Source: Aphis gossypii (taxonomy: Eukaryota; Arthropoda; Insecta; Hemiptera; Aphididae). Taken from it: a stretch of DNA of 64,000 nucleotides. The first letter of the stretch is position 1; each line of letters starts with the position of its first letter. The stretch spans positions 43,482,287 through 43,546,286 of the forward strand of contig NC_065532.1 in the NCBI RefSeq assembly GCF_020184175.1. Direction: 5' to 3'. The notes under the pieces were generated by a model. The model was not told the DNA's origin. It searched no databases and was given only the letters and a program-made list of their open reading frames with translations. Of the stretch, positions 1 to 12,760 are shown piece by piece. The position numbers and the translations under genes are program-made.

Positions 1-519
1 TATTATTATTATTATTGTGATAGTTATAATATAATTTGGTTATTATTTTATTATTTATTACGTAACTAATAACTGTTTTTTTTTGAAAAAAAAATAATAA
101 TAATAAAAAAGTATAAGGTTTCTTGGCTGCACAAAAAACAAATAATCATAGGGTATATATAGGTAGAAATTTGTCTATGAAATCATTTTTCGGTGGAGGG
201 TGGGGGCTAGGGTTTATACAATGATTTCTAGGGGAAATATAGGTAATTTAAAGAAATACTAAAGTAAAAAATAATAATATTATACACAACCAAAAAACAT
301 ATTTGTGTTAAGACTACATCAAGAATGGCTACTGAATCAACCGATAGGTTTATACACACGATGTTTATAATTTTTATTTTCTACTATTTTGGTAGATATT
401 ATGAGTTATTATAATAACAACAATATCTGTAATTAATAAAAATATTGAGTAAATGTAACATGATGTCACATCGAATAGATTTCAACGTTACATTTGCCTC
501 AAATAAAAATTTAGACAGA
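1..519. other. AT-rich non-coding DNA
   Basis: No gene is visible. The block opens with a TAT trinucleotide run and contains several short A and T tracts. No exon-like or transposon-like reading could be supported on either strand. Confidence 0.6.
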
Positions 520-1020
520 CCGCGTTCCCTCCTATTCTCAAAAAGAAGTTTATCGCTCAACCAAATTGTTTTTATTATACTTTTATATATTAATACAACT
601 TAATCATTTTACTTCACCTGAGTTGAGGTCGCGCTCACTTGAAGACTCGTAAAGAGGAAAATCGCACTGGGAAATATTCACTACAAAACTATAAAACGTG
701 ATAACTACAACGAAAAAGATTTTTTTGTGTGCGTGTTTGCGCCACCGAGGGAATGCGAATAGAACAAGAAACGATGTATGGGTCACGTTTCAAACGAAAT
801 AGTGCTATTGCGTAAGTCGTAAGTTTTTGAATTCAAGAATGAAGTAATTAAATTATTCAGCGCTTTTGCGTCGTTCGAATGGAAAAGTGGAAAACATCGT
901 CTAACTTTGGTTTCCGCGTGATTTAGCCGGCGCCCAGCACATCGTTTACAATAACATATGCATTTCATAGATTCTCCCGGTAACAGTGACAATCCCATCC
1001 TAGAGGAGTGGGTTTAGCGT
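520..1020. other. GC-richer island, function unknown
   Basis: This stretch is visibly richer in G, C and CpG than its flanks. On the minus strand it carries two overlapping short open frames, about 998 to 783 and 786 to 604. The first begins with ATG and contains several Cys and basic residues (CICYCKRCAGRR near its start). The second has no ATG start. I recognise no domain and there is no clear splice architecture. It could be a decayed element, a non-coding exon or a regulatory region. Confidence 0.3.
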
Positions 1021-4000
1021 GGTTTGAATTTTTTATTTAAAACAATACTTAGTCGAGTGTTAACAAAGTTTTTCAGTAGTTTCATAGAAATTTAAATAAT
1101 ATCATAAAGTTATTTACACACAACATAATATTATTATTATAGTACTTTTATTATTATTATTATTAAGTAATTTTAGACTATTATATCGTAAAATCAATAT
1201 TATCCACAACAATTTATTCATCATTATTTTAACATAATTTAGTTATAAGATAAATACATGCCTATGTATTTATTTTATAAATTGTAATAAACTTTAATTT
1301 TTAAACCAGCATAGTTAAATAGTTTAAATAGTAAGTTTTGTAACAAAATAAATTAGATAGTAAAAATGTAAAATTTTGATAGAAATAAGGTATTTTTGAA
1401 TAATTATGATGATAATAATTATTTTAAGTTCAATGAGAAATAAAAACTAATAAATTATTTAATACCTATATTGTTTGTATAATAATTTTATAGTATAATA
1501 TATAAATACGAAGAAAGAGGATGGGATTGATTAATGCAATAATGCAGTTAGATTTAAGAGAAATTCAGAATGAAAATAAGTAGGTACCTACAATCAGGGA
1601 ATATGGTGATTTTAGAGTCAAAAGCAATCGAACTATGAGATAATTGTGGTTTAGATAAGAACATTTTTGGAAAAGGACGACGTCGATTTTTTTTCTGGAG
1701 ATTATAGGTAGTTTGATCGGTTAAGTGATAACTGGAGATAAATTTGCAAAGGTCAAGTAATCAAAAATTAAATTAAAATTTAGATGTCCATTACTCATGA
1801 TAAAGGATAATCGCAAATGAAGTGTTTTTCACTGATTAGTAGCTATTAATGTTTTATTATAAATAGGTAGTTGGAAATTCAGTTATAACTTAACAAGATT
1901 GTTGGATACAATATACGGAGTATCGAATTTAACTACCCTGATGTCTCAGTCGGTTTTCAATGTAGTGAATCGATTGGTTGAGCAGAAACATTCTCCATCA
2001 GTGAATTGGTAATTTAGTAGAGTAAAAGAACGTTATGATTTGATGTGATTTGACAAAGACTTAATATTCATGTTGAAAATAAGGACCACGCTTGATGAAT
2101 TCATAAAAGAATTATACGAAAACAACGATGTGGTGACAGAATGGACATACAAAATGGTATTGCATGTGACCGTGAAACGAGTTGACAATGACAAACTGAA
2201 TATTATAAATATAATGTTTAAAATTGTTCCCATTTTAAATTTCTTGCAGACACAAATACCATTTTATTAAAACACATACATTATTATAACTGTTTTCTAA
2301 AATATTTACTTTATAAATCTTCATTACCTATAGACAATTCTGATAGCACGCGTGAATAAATTATTATTGATTTCAACAACATTGTATTTCTTAAATGTAA
2401 TAATTACGTAAGAATATTATTTCGTGCTTCTTTCCGTATTTTGTTAATCTCACTGCAAAGATAAATAATAGTAAATTAATTTTTCAATTTTAAAATATGA
2501 TACTAATATATTTTAATTCAAACACGACATTATCATTAAGATTTTTGCCAGTAGAAAAAGTTTTTAAGTCATCTTATCAGTTTTAATGGTAACTGGGTAA
2601 GTGCAGATAAATTGAATTCCTCCTAGAATCGAAACCTTTCAAACCTTTTAGTCCACAAAAAGGTCTTTGGATAAATTATTTGTACTCAAAGTAATGAATT
2701 GTACGATTTGACTGTCTTCCAACCTATAAAATTGAAAAATGAGTCAGACACGCCGTATTTTTTTTAGCAGAAAATATGACGAGAAAATACACAAGTAATA
2801 TTTATTATGATGATCTCATATATATTCTTACTGTTATGTTTTAAAGCACATTTATTTTGTATAGAACAAAACAGTAACGCCCGCAACTCTAAAGATTATT
2901 ATTGCGCTTATGTACCTAAGTTGATTTTATACAATATGGCATGGGAATACTGAACACTCATCTCTTTTCGTTAAATCCGGCGGAAGTTAGTAGTGCATTG
3001 TTATATTTTGAAATCAACGTTTAATAAATTGCATTCAAAGTTCGACTTTGAGCTGTATATATAGGCTATAAAGCTCTGCTACGACAATGCTTGCTAATAC
3101 TTTATAAGCATTATCTACAGTTGTGTAATGTATAGGTCATTAGGAAGGTATTATTTTTGGATAATCGTCTATGAATATTGAGTATATTGCAATTAATGCA
3201 TTTAATATTATGCAAACACTAAACAAAATAATTTAAACGATTATTCGTGTTTCATGCAAAAAATAATATGCCAATAAGTCCTTTAATAATATATTACCTA
3301 TGTAATTTTTATAATCATGATTTGAAAGTGTAATTAATGTCATTGCTCGTTATTATATTATGCCAGCATTTAAAATTACGCTATTTAACAGGGGTTTCAA
3401 AATTTTTATTTTTTCTACTAATTGTATAAATTCGCAGAAAGAAATAACATAGTTGAATTAATACAAAATCTAGATTAAATCAACAAAGTATTTTTATTAT
3501 TATTATTAAATTAACAATTATTTAACCATTGATTTGAATATTGTCTTGTTAATTTTAAAATTACACTTCCATTAATATCATGTATAAAACAAAACACACG
3601 AGTAATTGTATTATATAGTGATGGAAAATAAAAAAAAAATTATAAAAAAATTGAATTTATTCAACACATTTTATAATGTATTTTCATATTGAAATTCAAA
3701 CTTTTTTAATTAGTAATTTCATTAGTTTTTTGATTGATTAATGGGCACGGTTTATCATTCATATTCATTTACAATATTATACTAAAATTTTGAACAAATA
3801 GGCAGAAATTCACAGACTGAATAAGATATTTAATGTTAAACACACGAAAAACTTTGAAACAAATGTCTAGTGCTTTTATAGGAAAGAAAACTTTATACTT
3901 TATGCTATCAAACAAAAACCAATATTTCACGAGTCTCACACATTTTCCCAACAATTAAAAGACGTGGATGTATTATATTACCAATATTTATTGTTATAAC

Positions 4001-6020
4001 GTGTTTGTGTTATGACATTTATCAATTTTTAGTGCTGTTGATGCTTAGTGCTATCATAATAAAACTATTCAGAGAATCTTGGTTTGAGTATTCTAAGATA
4101 TTTTTATTCCTTGCGATTATATGCATGACTTTTTAATTGTTACTATTTACATTGCATGTAGAAGATAAAAATATATTCAATTTATAGAACTTAACAAAAA
4201 AAAATGTATGAAAATTAATGTTATAAAAGAAAATAGTTATGCATAAGTTTTATAATATAGTCGTAAATTATGTAAGGAAAATGGATCATAGTTTTAAAAT
4301 ATATTGAACTTACTTTCAGTTATTTGATGGTTTTCTATCATATCATTGTGTAACTTTTTATTGATTGGGTCTCAACCACATACATTTCTGAAATTAGTTT
4401 TATCTTTATATTATCAAACACGCTAAACATAGTTGATGCTTCTTTATAAAGTCACTGCAAATCAAATTCTACCTGTAATAGTAAAGTAAAATTTGTTATA
4501 TTTATTAATTGCTGTATTAAGTTTGTTTTAAGTTAGTATTTTGTTTAAATTATGTTTTTAATTAAAATTTAAGAGGCGTTAAACTCTCTTTGTAAGTATT
4601 TCTTTCATACTGTTTGTTCGGTTTTTGAAATTAAGTTTGCTTCATTATTGGGCTTCTTATATTTATGATTTATGAGTTCATTGCTTTTAAGTCGGTTATT
4701 TAACAAATATTTAGTTTTACAAAGCTTATAAAGAGATCATATATACCTAATATAAATTGGGTTAATTTAGATAGAACAAATGGTTTTTGTATTTTATTTT
4801 ATATAATACTTTTAATACTTTTAAATAAATTTAGGAGGTATGGGATTAAGTAATTATTGTAGTATGTTATTTATAAAATTATTAATGTTATGTAATAAGT
4901 ATTAAACAATGTTCTACTACCCTCAAATGTAGTTCTTCAATACAATTATTTGTGCAAAATGTATTCTCGTTTGATTTGTTTTTTTCATGTTAATGGAAAT
5001 GATTGAATACAATATTGCTAGCATCATCATTACCAAAATTATTATTATAACTAGTATAGAATCTATAAAAAGACCATCATGCGAATATATAGTTTTAAAT
5101 AAGTTATAGTTGTAGTTATTTTCTAACTTAAGTTAATATGCTGGAGAAGAATGTGTTTTTTTAAAGACTACATAGTTTTGAAAACATTTTGAACAATCGT
5201 CCTCTAAAGTCAATGAATGAATTAAACGTTCCTAAAAAGTGTAAAATTTTATAATAAGAAATAAGATATAGAAATCATGGTACATTTAACTCAAAGATGA
5301 AACACTTAATTGTATTAATATATTACCTAATAGTATGCAATATGTGCGTAGCACAATAAAATACATTAAGTTATATTTTTCCATAGTTATTAATGTAAAT
5401 CTTTTTAAAATATAAAACACGAGCACTGTGAACAAACGCGATACAGAAAAGTCGGTAAATAAGTTAAAACCACGTTAGAAACTTATGGTCAGCAAATCTT
5501 TCAGGTGCTTGGAACAAAAATATTGTTAATTCAATAAAGCTATTGTTGAATTGATAAAATCTCTCTTCAGATTTTGAAGAAAATTGGATTCTTAGTTATA
5601 TATATTAAGAGTATAATTTAAATATTAGTAGCATACTTGTCACTTATTTGTTATTTAATATTTTTTTTTTTGAACAAAATTTTAATTTAAATAAATTATT
5701 ATTAAAATAACAGTTTTATTTTATTATACATTTAAAACAATAATAAAGTATTTATTTTTTTTGTTTCGTTAACACATTTATGATTAACTCAACAAATTTA
5801 TGTTTGTTAAAATTTAGTAAAAATATTCTGTTAAATTCGTCTTTGTTTTTTTTCAATGTTATTTAATAAATTTATGTACGTTGTATAATTTATTTAATCC
5901 TTTTTTCTAAAAGTGACATCTGAAAAAAGTTTTTTTTTTAATTATGTCAAAAACATTTATTACATTAATACCTTTTTGTGAATGTATATTTTTTACCATG
6001 CCAGTTTTATACTGATTTTT
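1021..6020. other. AT-rich non-coding DNA
   Basis: About 5 kb of AT-rich sequence with TAA/TTA microsatellites (for example near 1130-1165) and many homopolymer runs. The open frames here are short and their composition follows the base bias. One frame at 2070-2270 has a somewhat polar composition in its first 45 residues, but it matches nothing I recognise. No RNA gene or mobile-element terminus was seen. Confidence 0.5.
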
Positions 6021-7044
6021 TAATCTTTTGACGACATCAAAACCCGATAGTCATAACGAAAACTCATCACCCTACGGGTCATTATGGTACACGCGAAGGT
6101 CTGTTTCTATTTTATTGTTTTTTGTTAACATAGGACATAAAAGTATGATATATGAGTATAACGGACGGGCTTATTGGGAGACGGTCAGAATGAAAAACTT
6201 CCTACAATTGGCCTCGTAAAGTCGATGCACGTCTACCACTGCAGGTGTCGGGTACAGTTATATATATATAGGTACACCATTACACCTACGCTAACATCAT
6301 CGTCAGGTTATAAACTCCTTAGCCATATACGCATATACGACTAATACTCAGTAGACCCTTCAAAATGGCCATCTACAGCACACCATATTCGTTTACGGAA
6401 AAAGAAAACGAAAAAGAAAATGTATATCAACATAACATCGGTTGTCTAATATATTGAAAACAAAAATATATGATACGTGCCGACATCGCAGTAAATATCC
6501 AAAAACACGTCTTGTTGTATTAATAACTAGGTTATGAATTAAATAATCTAGACATTATATAAGATGCCATTAAGATAAGTACTAATCAACGTATTACGTC
6601 AAAAAATAAAAAAATATATATATCTAACAATAAAATGTATAGAAAATACGTATTTGTTTGTATAATTGGCTCGGTGATATAATATTTTCCAAGAGTAATT
6701 TAAAATTCTATATTTTTGTTTCTTAATTAAAGTAATTTAGTTATATAAATTTGTTTGTATTCGATATAACATAATAATAAGATTGATCACATTGTCTTAT
6801 CTTTTGAATGTAACTCGGGATTTCTGCAATATATTAATATGTTAAATAGGTACCTATTATATGAATAATCGACCCAGAAGCAAAATTTCACAAAAATCGC
6901 AGTTATTAGTATATATATTTTTTAATTATTTTATATATAGTAAACAAGCTTGGAAAATAACGTTTTGTCGGTTAGTGTGTTCGAAAAACAATGTTTTAGA
7001 GCACTTAGAAAAAAATAAATAAGTCCTCGCGTGCTATTAATAAC

Positions 7045-7069
7045 TATATATATATATATATATATATAT
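7045..7069. repeat. TA dinucleotide microsatellite
   Basis: Uninterrupted alternating TA for about 25 bases. Likely length-polymorphic. No other role is indicated. Confidence 0.95.
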
Positions 7070-7129
7070 TACTAGTATTAAAACGTAGACGTGCCATAAT
7101 ATATTATGATGTATATCTCATAGAGTCCC

Positions 7130-7340
7130 GCAATCTTTCTCGCTTTATGACTCATGTCATCGACACGTGCGTGCTCGGTACTCGAGCGGTCCGCGTGTGT
7201 ACACTTTTGTAATGATAATATTACATTTTAAACGCCTACGCGAGAAAATATTGACCGAATCTGACGACGTACAGCTGCGGTCGAACGCCGCGAAAAACCT
7301 TTACAGTACGACGCGTGTGATGTCTATAAAGTGTTCTCGT
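7130..7340. other. CpG-dense patch
   Basis: In roughly 200 bases there are a few dozen CpG dinucleotides in otherwise CpG-poor DNA, including GCGGTCGAACGCCGCG and ACGACGCGTG. No long open frame or recognisable product is present. It is a candidate promoter, untranslated exon or conserved regulatory block. The call rests only on composition. Confidence 0.3.
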
Positions 7341-7657
7341 TAGTGCTGCACATAATACGACCAACGATAATAATATGTGCTATTTGGCGTTCGTTTTTTT
7401 ACCGTCCCGAACGGTTATCATCTAAAAATATTCATCGATCTAATCATCACCAGTACGGTATACTGCGCACGTTAGTTAAATGTTAAATGCATAATATTAT
7501 ATGTGTACACATACATATTTTACGTAGATAGAGTATAATCGCTTCAGTTGTGTACGTGACACGGTAGTGCGAAGACTGTGGTGGACGTACACGCGATGAC
7601 GTTATAGGGTCATAATTAATTATGCGTCGTAGTTCATATTAGTATATTATGGTATCG

Positions 7658-7681
7658 AAAAATTACACACGTGTAATTTTT
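7658..7681. repeat. Perfect 11-bp inverted repeat around an E-box
   Basis: The left arm AAAAATTACAC (7658-7668) is followed by a 2-base spacer and the exact reverse complement GTGTAATTTTT (7671-7681). The centre contains CACGTG, the canonical bHLH E-box (7668-7673). This could be a dimeric transcription-factor site. Chance palindromes are also easier to form in AT-rich DNA. Confidence 0.75.
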
Positions 7682-10600
7682 ACTGTAGAATTATAATATA
7701 GTAGGTACCTACTTGTAATATTTCATGAAATCGTCATAAAAAAAAATTAAATAATATGTATGTTTTACAATAAATATAAACACCGATCAGCAATTTTGTC
7801 CTGTGGCGAGTCAGATCACGGATCGGGATCCAAGACCAGAGACTACCACGCACGTATGTATATAATATGTCGATGTCGCATGTTTGAGTGTTGCTGGTTT
7901 TCGGAAAAAATCAGTTGAAATAAGTCAGTTAGTCTTGACTAAGTTTCATAATAGAATGAAAAAAGTTACTTACAATTTTTTTTTTGTTATTTTCAGTTAA
8001 TCTTTTCGCTAAAAATATTATTGTTACGCAGTGTTTATGACCAATGAAAAGTAAACGCTAAATTGTTCTATTAAAATAAAATAAATTCATGTACATGTCT
8101 TAAATCTCGATTGCTGATACTCAATAAAAATTAAAAATACATCTAATGCTATACGTTTACTTGTACCGTTACATAAATAATACGTATAATAAACTAAAAT
8201 CGACTTAACTAGAACTTATTAAATCAATGATCAATCACTTATGCTTAGTAGTACGTTAAATCTCAACAATTTTAAAATACGGTCTTTAAGTATACTTAAT
8301 ATTACAATAAGTAGATTCGATAGTAAGATTTTTTGTTAGAATAGACATGATATCAGATTTTGTAAAACAGCATTACATATTGAAGAAGAAAAAGCAGGTG
8401 ATCACGGTTGGTTAATAATTCTGTGTGAGCATATCTAGTACCTCCTGTAAAAGGCAAAAAAAATATGAAGTGTAAATTCAATTTTTTTTTCATCGTCTAA
8501 CAGTGTTTTATTTTCAAATTTATTCTGTTGAATTTTGAATTACGATGAACGATTATTATTGTATGTATCATAAAAATATACATTATTGTCAATAATAAAC
8601 GGACGGTAAACATATGACATAACTAGTTAACTTGGTGTATTCATACGTAAAGTCGAGTATATAATATTATTTTGTAATTTTCATAACATGTAACTTGAAA
8701 AATAATTGATGTCGCCGATTAAGTAACACGATAAGTACTACTAACACTACTAAGTATTTGGTATTATACGTATAAGCGATGCCACTGTTGAGAGAAAACC
8801 CGGTTTGCAAATGGTTTCACGCATTGAAATAGAATATATACTACTATAACGTGCCATATACAACGTATATAAGGTTTATGAAATATTGTAATTAATTTAT
8901 CACTTTGAACTTTGAAGCAATATCGTTCTACGACTTTACATACGATAGAGTTTTGCGGATAACGGGAGAAGTTGAAATTCTATTTGCCGAGAGTGTTTTT
9001 AATTCCGTCCCGTATACTGACTATACAGTAGTTGTTATTAACTTTAAACGTCTATTACAGAAGCCGTTCTATATATAATACTATATGTATATAGTTAAAT
9101 ATTGTGCAATAACTCGAAATGGGATAGCAGTTATAATTTCATTCAAGCTAATTAAATTATGTGATGATCTCCGTGTTTATTTAATTAAAACGATTTGTGT
9201 TGTACAGTTTTATGTTCACAGTTTCTGGTTATTCGGAGTGATACCCTTAGTTGTTTTGTGTTAACAATGGCCCTCTCGATTATTATTATTATGAATTCAA
9301 ACGAACATCTCAAACAAAATATTAATATATATTACAAATATTCATAGATTTGTCTTGTACACCGTTTTTATTTTAACTGTATCGCCACAGCAGTGGAATT
9401 GCGCCGGTGGTTTAAGTTTTATACTAGTTAAGGTATCACATTTGACGACCTTTTAACTCGGTATTTAGTTAATTGATATACTGAAATGCCACCACGAAAT
9501 TATATTCTGTTAAAAATAAAAAAAAAACGAACAGTTAGATATATGGGTCGTTAAAATGTAATATTGAAGTTTTTATTTGTTATTTGTTTCTATAATATTT
9601 GTCTTTGCTTTTTTTAAACTATAAAACATATTTCTGCAAATCGTGCGATACTTAAAGTTAATAGAAAATTATAAAAAATAATAATAATAATATATTCTCG
9701 TTCAAAAAATGTATAAAAGTTATCAGTAATCAACAAAAACAGGATTAGTTACTTATTTTCAGAAAGAAGAAGTTATCTACCTAAACGAAACACGCGTAAT
9801 AAAACCGTCAAATATGCCATTGACCGTGCCAATTCTGTGTCACCGTCACTGCGTATACTATTACTGTAGCTCGCAGGTGCGTGCGTGGGGCTCAAAACTA
9901 ATAATATGTAAAGCTCATTAAGGGCAACTATAAAACGAATATAATTGTATAATATTAGTAGTTTATTATTATCATTTATATTTACGTATTTAAATAGTGC
10001 TTTAATCTTTCTCCACTGCGTACAAAATAATATTTACCTAATCGCATTATCATATTGAATCGCAGTGCACAATGCATTAAAAACTATAATCGTGTAATGA
10101 TTTTAATTATTTACTAAAAGTACGTATATTTTCTACATCGTATTGTACCTAACTAAACCTCGAACCACGTGTTGACTTCGTATCGACGTCATTTATAGAC
10201 ATTATTATTTCGAATACTTGAATATGAGTACGCGCGATGAGACAGGTTAAACTGTAAAGGCCGAAACGCGTACAATTTTTTATTTTTACTGTTTTAGAGT
10301 CATAATAAATCGTTGATATCGTTTAAAGGTTTTAAACTAATTTATTGTACCAAATCATATAAGGATAATTTTGCACTAAAATATTAAAAAATTGTTTAAT
10401 TGGATCCGATTCAAATGTTAACAAATCGTTTTACAGGCAATTAGAACTGTGCCGTTTATTACTTTAGATCTATTTCTGAATTTTACGAGAAAAAAATAGT
10501 AATATATGTTTTATTATTATTGTGAGAAGAGGCCAGAATGAGACCCTCTTGATCGCCACGGACCGTGAACGAATATGTACAAAAATAAATCAGACATCCA

Positions 10601-11560
10601 CCAATTCATAATACAGACACGCAAGTGTCTACCCACTAAAATATCAGTCAGTGCTCCGAGGTCGTTGTCGTTTATGTGCACTCTGATCCATATTCTAACG
10701 TAATAATTTCAAAAGATTTGTATACACCGGAAATGCAAAAACCTGTATCGTTATCCACCTTGGAATAGGAATAAACACGGTAAAGTAATTCGTAGTTATT
10801 ATTATACATTGTTAAAAAACCTAAGATAAATTAATATGATTGAAAAAAAATAGATTTACTACTTTAACTAAGATTTCAATTAGTAGATTATTATTTTATA
10901 CCATATACTATTATTAATCTTTATTTACTTGTGTTTTATCGTATATAAAAATAGTAAGTATTTTAAATACACTATTAAAACATTAATTTTCCCGGTGAGA
11001 AATACATAAAAGTTACATATTATTATCATTTTAGAAAACATAAAAAATATTTAAAATAAATTTTTCTGTAGATAATTTGCTATGAAAATATAAAATTATT
11101 TAACCTATTAAAATAATGTACGTAAAATGAACAAATCTATAAATAATTATGCTTGTACTGTATAGCGCATATTAATATTAATTATTAGAAAATTATCTCA
11201 ATAACTACCTATACTAAAATAGGTGCAAATCATCATCACCCATAGGTCTTTTTTCCTTTATTCCTGTGCTATTTGTTATAATATTAATTAAAACTGTTTT
11301 GTTCAAACTGTAACAGCAGACTGCTAAGTAAAATAATAAATGTGTTAAAAAAAAAAAACAAAATAAAGTTATCCGTGAAAAAAAATATTGTGAACTTTAA
11401 GAGTCTTAAAACTTTGCGAAAAAAAATAAGAGTGATATACATTTCCTAACATTAAAATGTCAATAAAAAAGCTAATATTTTTTTGAAATAACAATAGTAG
11501 TATAGCGTTCGCAGAAGATATAAATCCAAATTTTATGCGTTGATGACAATACTATATTGG

Positions 11561-12199
11561 AACGTAATAAATTGTCAAGGAGGCGTCGGTGGGCTAACGT
11601 AGGCGCGTTCTACACAATTTATTATAACTGTTATACATATTACAAAACATCCACTACTCTCCCGTTTCTCGTTACCGAACGCTACTGTATCGGATAAAAT
11701 TTAAAATAATAATACGGAATGTACTGTGCTCGACTGTTTATATTATACCGTCTCGGGTCACATACATACATAATATACTTATATTATACATATATTTCAT
11801 ATCGTATATGGACTTCATACATATTTCGAATAGAAGATTTCGAGAGTCGGACATACACGCAATGTATATGTATACCGCTATGGGTTATCGTCTCACTCGC
11901 CAAACTATTTTTTCTTCCGAAAATCTCATCCGATCTGCCTTGTCGTCCAGTGATTGATAACACCATCGCCACCGCTACGCCATGTCTTCTTCCGGCCTGA
12001 CAAAGCTCGCCCAAAACACCCCCGCACCTCCCCCTCATACACACGCGCGCACACCCGTTCATCCCCCGCCGCGAGTCCGTTCAAATGATGTATCGACGTG
12101 CAGCCGTGCCCCGTTACCTTGTGGGACTAACCGTTAATGGAAAACGGCCTAAATAGTCCGATTCACCATCGGACTATTCGACCACATTGGTCTCCCTTT
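11561..12199. other. CpG- and C-rich island without a recognisable gene
   Basis: The section from about 11890 to 12190 is clearly C-rich (CCCCCGCACCTCCCCCTC and CCCCCGCCGCGAG) within AT-rich flanks. Frames of about 92 codons open on both strands here, as expected when stop codons become rarer, and neither resembles a known domain. It ends with a perfect hairpin, listed separately. A promoter or untranslated exon is possible. Confidence 0.3.
12152..12178. repeat. Perfect 11-bp hairpin with 5-base loop
   Basis: AATAGTCCGAT at 12152-12162 is followed by the loop TCACC and the exact complement ATCGGACTATT at 12168-12178. The stem has mixed base composition, so it is less likely to be a chance AT palindrome. 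It could be a transposon footprint, a binding site or an RNA structure. There is no T-run directly after it and no evidence for termination. Confidence 0.8.
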
Positions 12200-12399
12200 T
12201 TTTTGATTTTGACAGACTACATTAATGTGTACACGTACACGTGCAATATATAGGTAGGTATAAACGCGTATATTTATGCTAATACAAAGCTTGAGATCAC
12301 ATTTATAAGTATGGCTTTTTTAAATATCATACATAATATTAAATTTCTAGTGGAGCGATAAATGTATCGATTTTACAATGATGTGTATTTTTCTTTTTT

Positions 12400-12760
12400 T
12401 TTTCTATCACCCTTTGATGTAGTAAAAATACTTTGTTTTAATGTTGAAGGTGTTTTATGGTAGCAAACTTGATTTAGTCGATACTTTTAAGGGTCAAAAG
12501 TAAAATATTCAGTAATTTTCAAAATATCCGTCAAAAACCAATAAAACAATATTAAAGAAAAGTGGAATTTTTATGTAAAACCAATTTTCGACAAAATCGA
12601 TTTTGGTTTTTTGTCATATACCTCAAAAATGAATAACTGTAGATACTTAATAAATTAATATTATCATTCACTACACATGAAATAATTTTCTAAATACTAA
12701 GTATAGGTATTTTACATTTTTGACTTTATACAGTTTTCTTTATTTATGTATAATAATATA
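12400..12760. mobile_element. Probable degraded interspersed repeat
   Basis: The phrasing of this segment, with GACAAAATCGATTTTGG followed about 25 bases later by CAAAAATGAATAACTGTAGA, resembles a family of old, high-copy repeats I associate with aphid genomes. Its left part (GTCGATACTTTTAAGGGTCA) fits the same family. I see no termini, target duplication or coding capacity, so the edges are approximate and the class is unknown. The identification is from memory and needs a repeat-library search. Confidence 0.4.

Larger units (their letters stand above)
6021..11560. other. Non-coding DNA with scattered CpG-richer patches
   Basis: Mostly AT-rich sequence with CpG-richer patches at about 6030-6340 and 7130-7340. 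It also has a long TA microsatellite and a perfect inverted repeat around CACGTG, both listed separately. No coding exon is supported. In a block upstream of a spliced 5' UTR, such patches could include untranslated exons or enhancers, but nothing in the sequence proves it. Confidence 0.45.
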
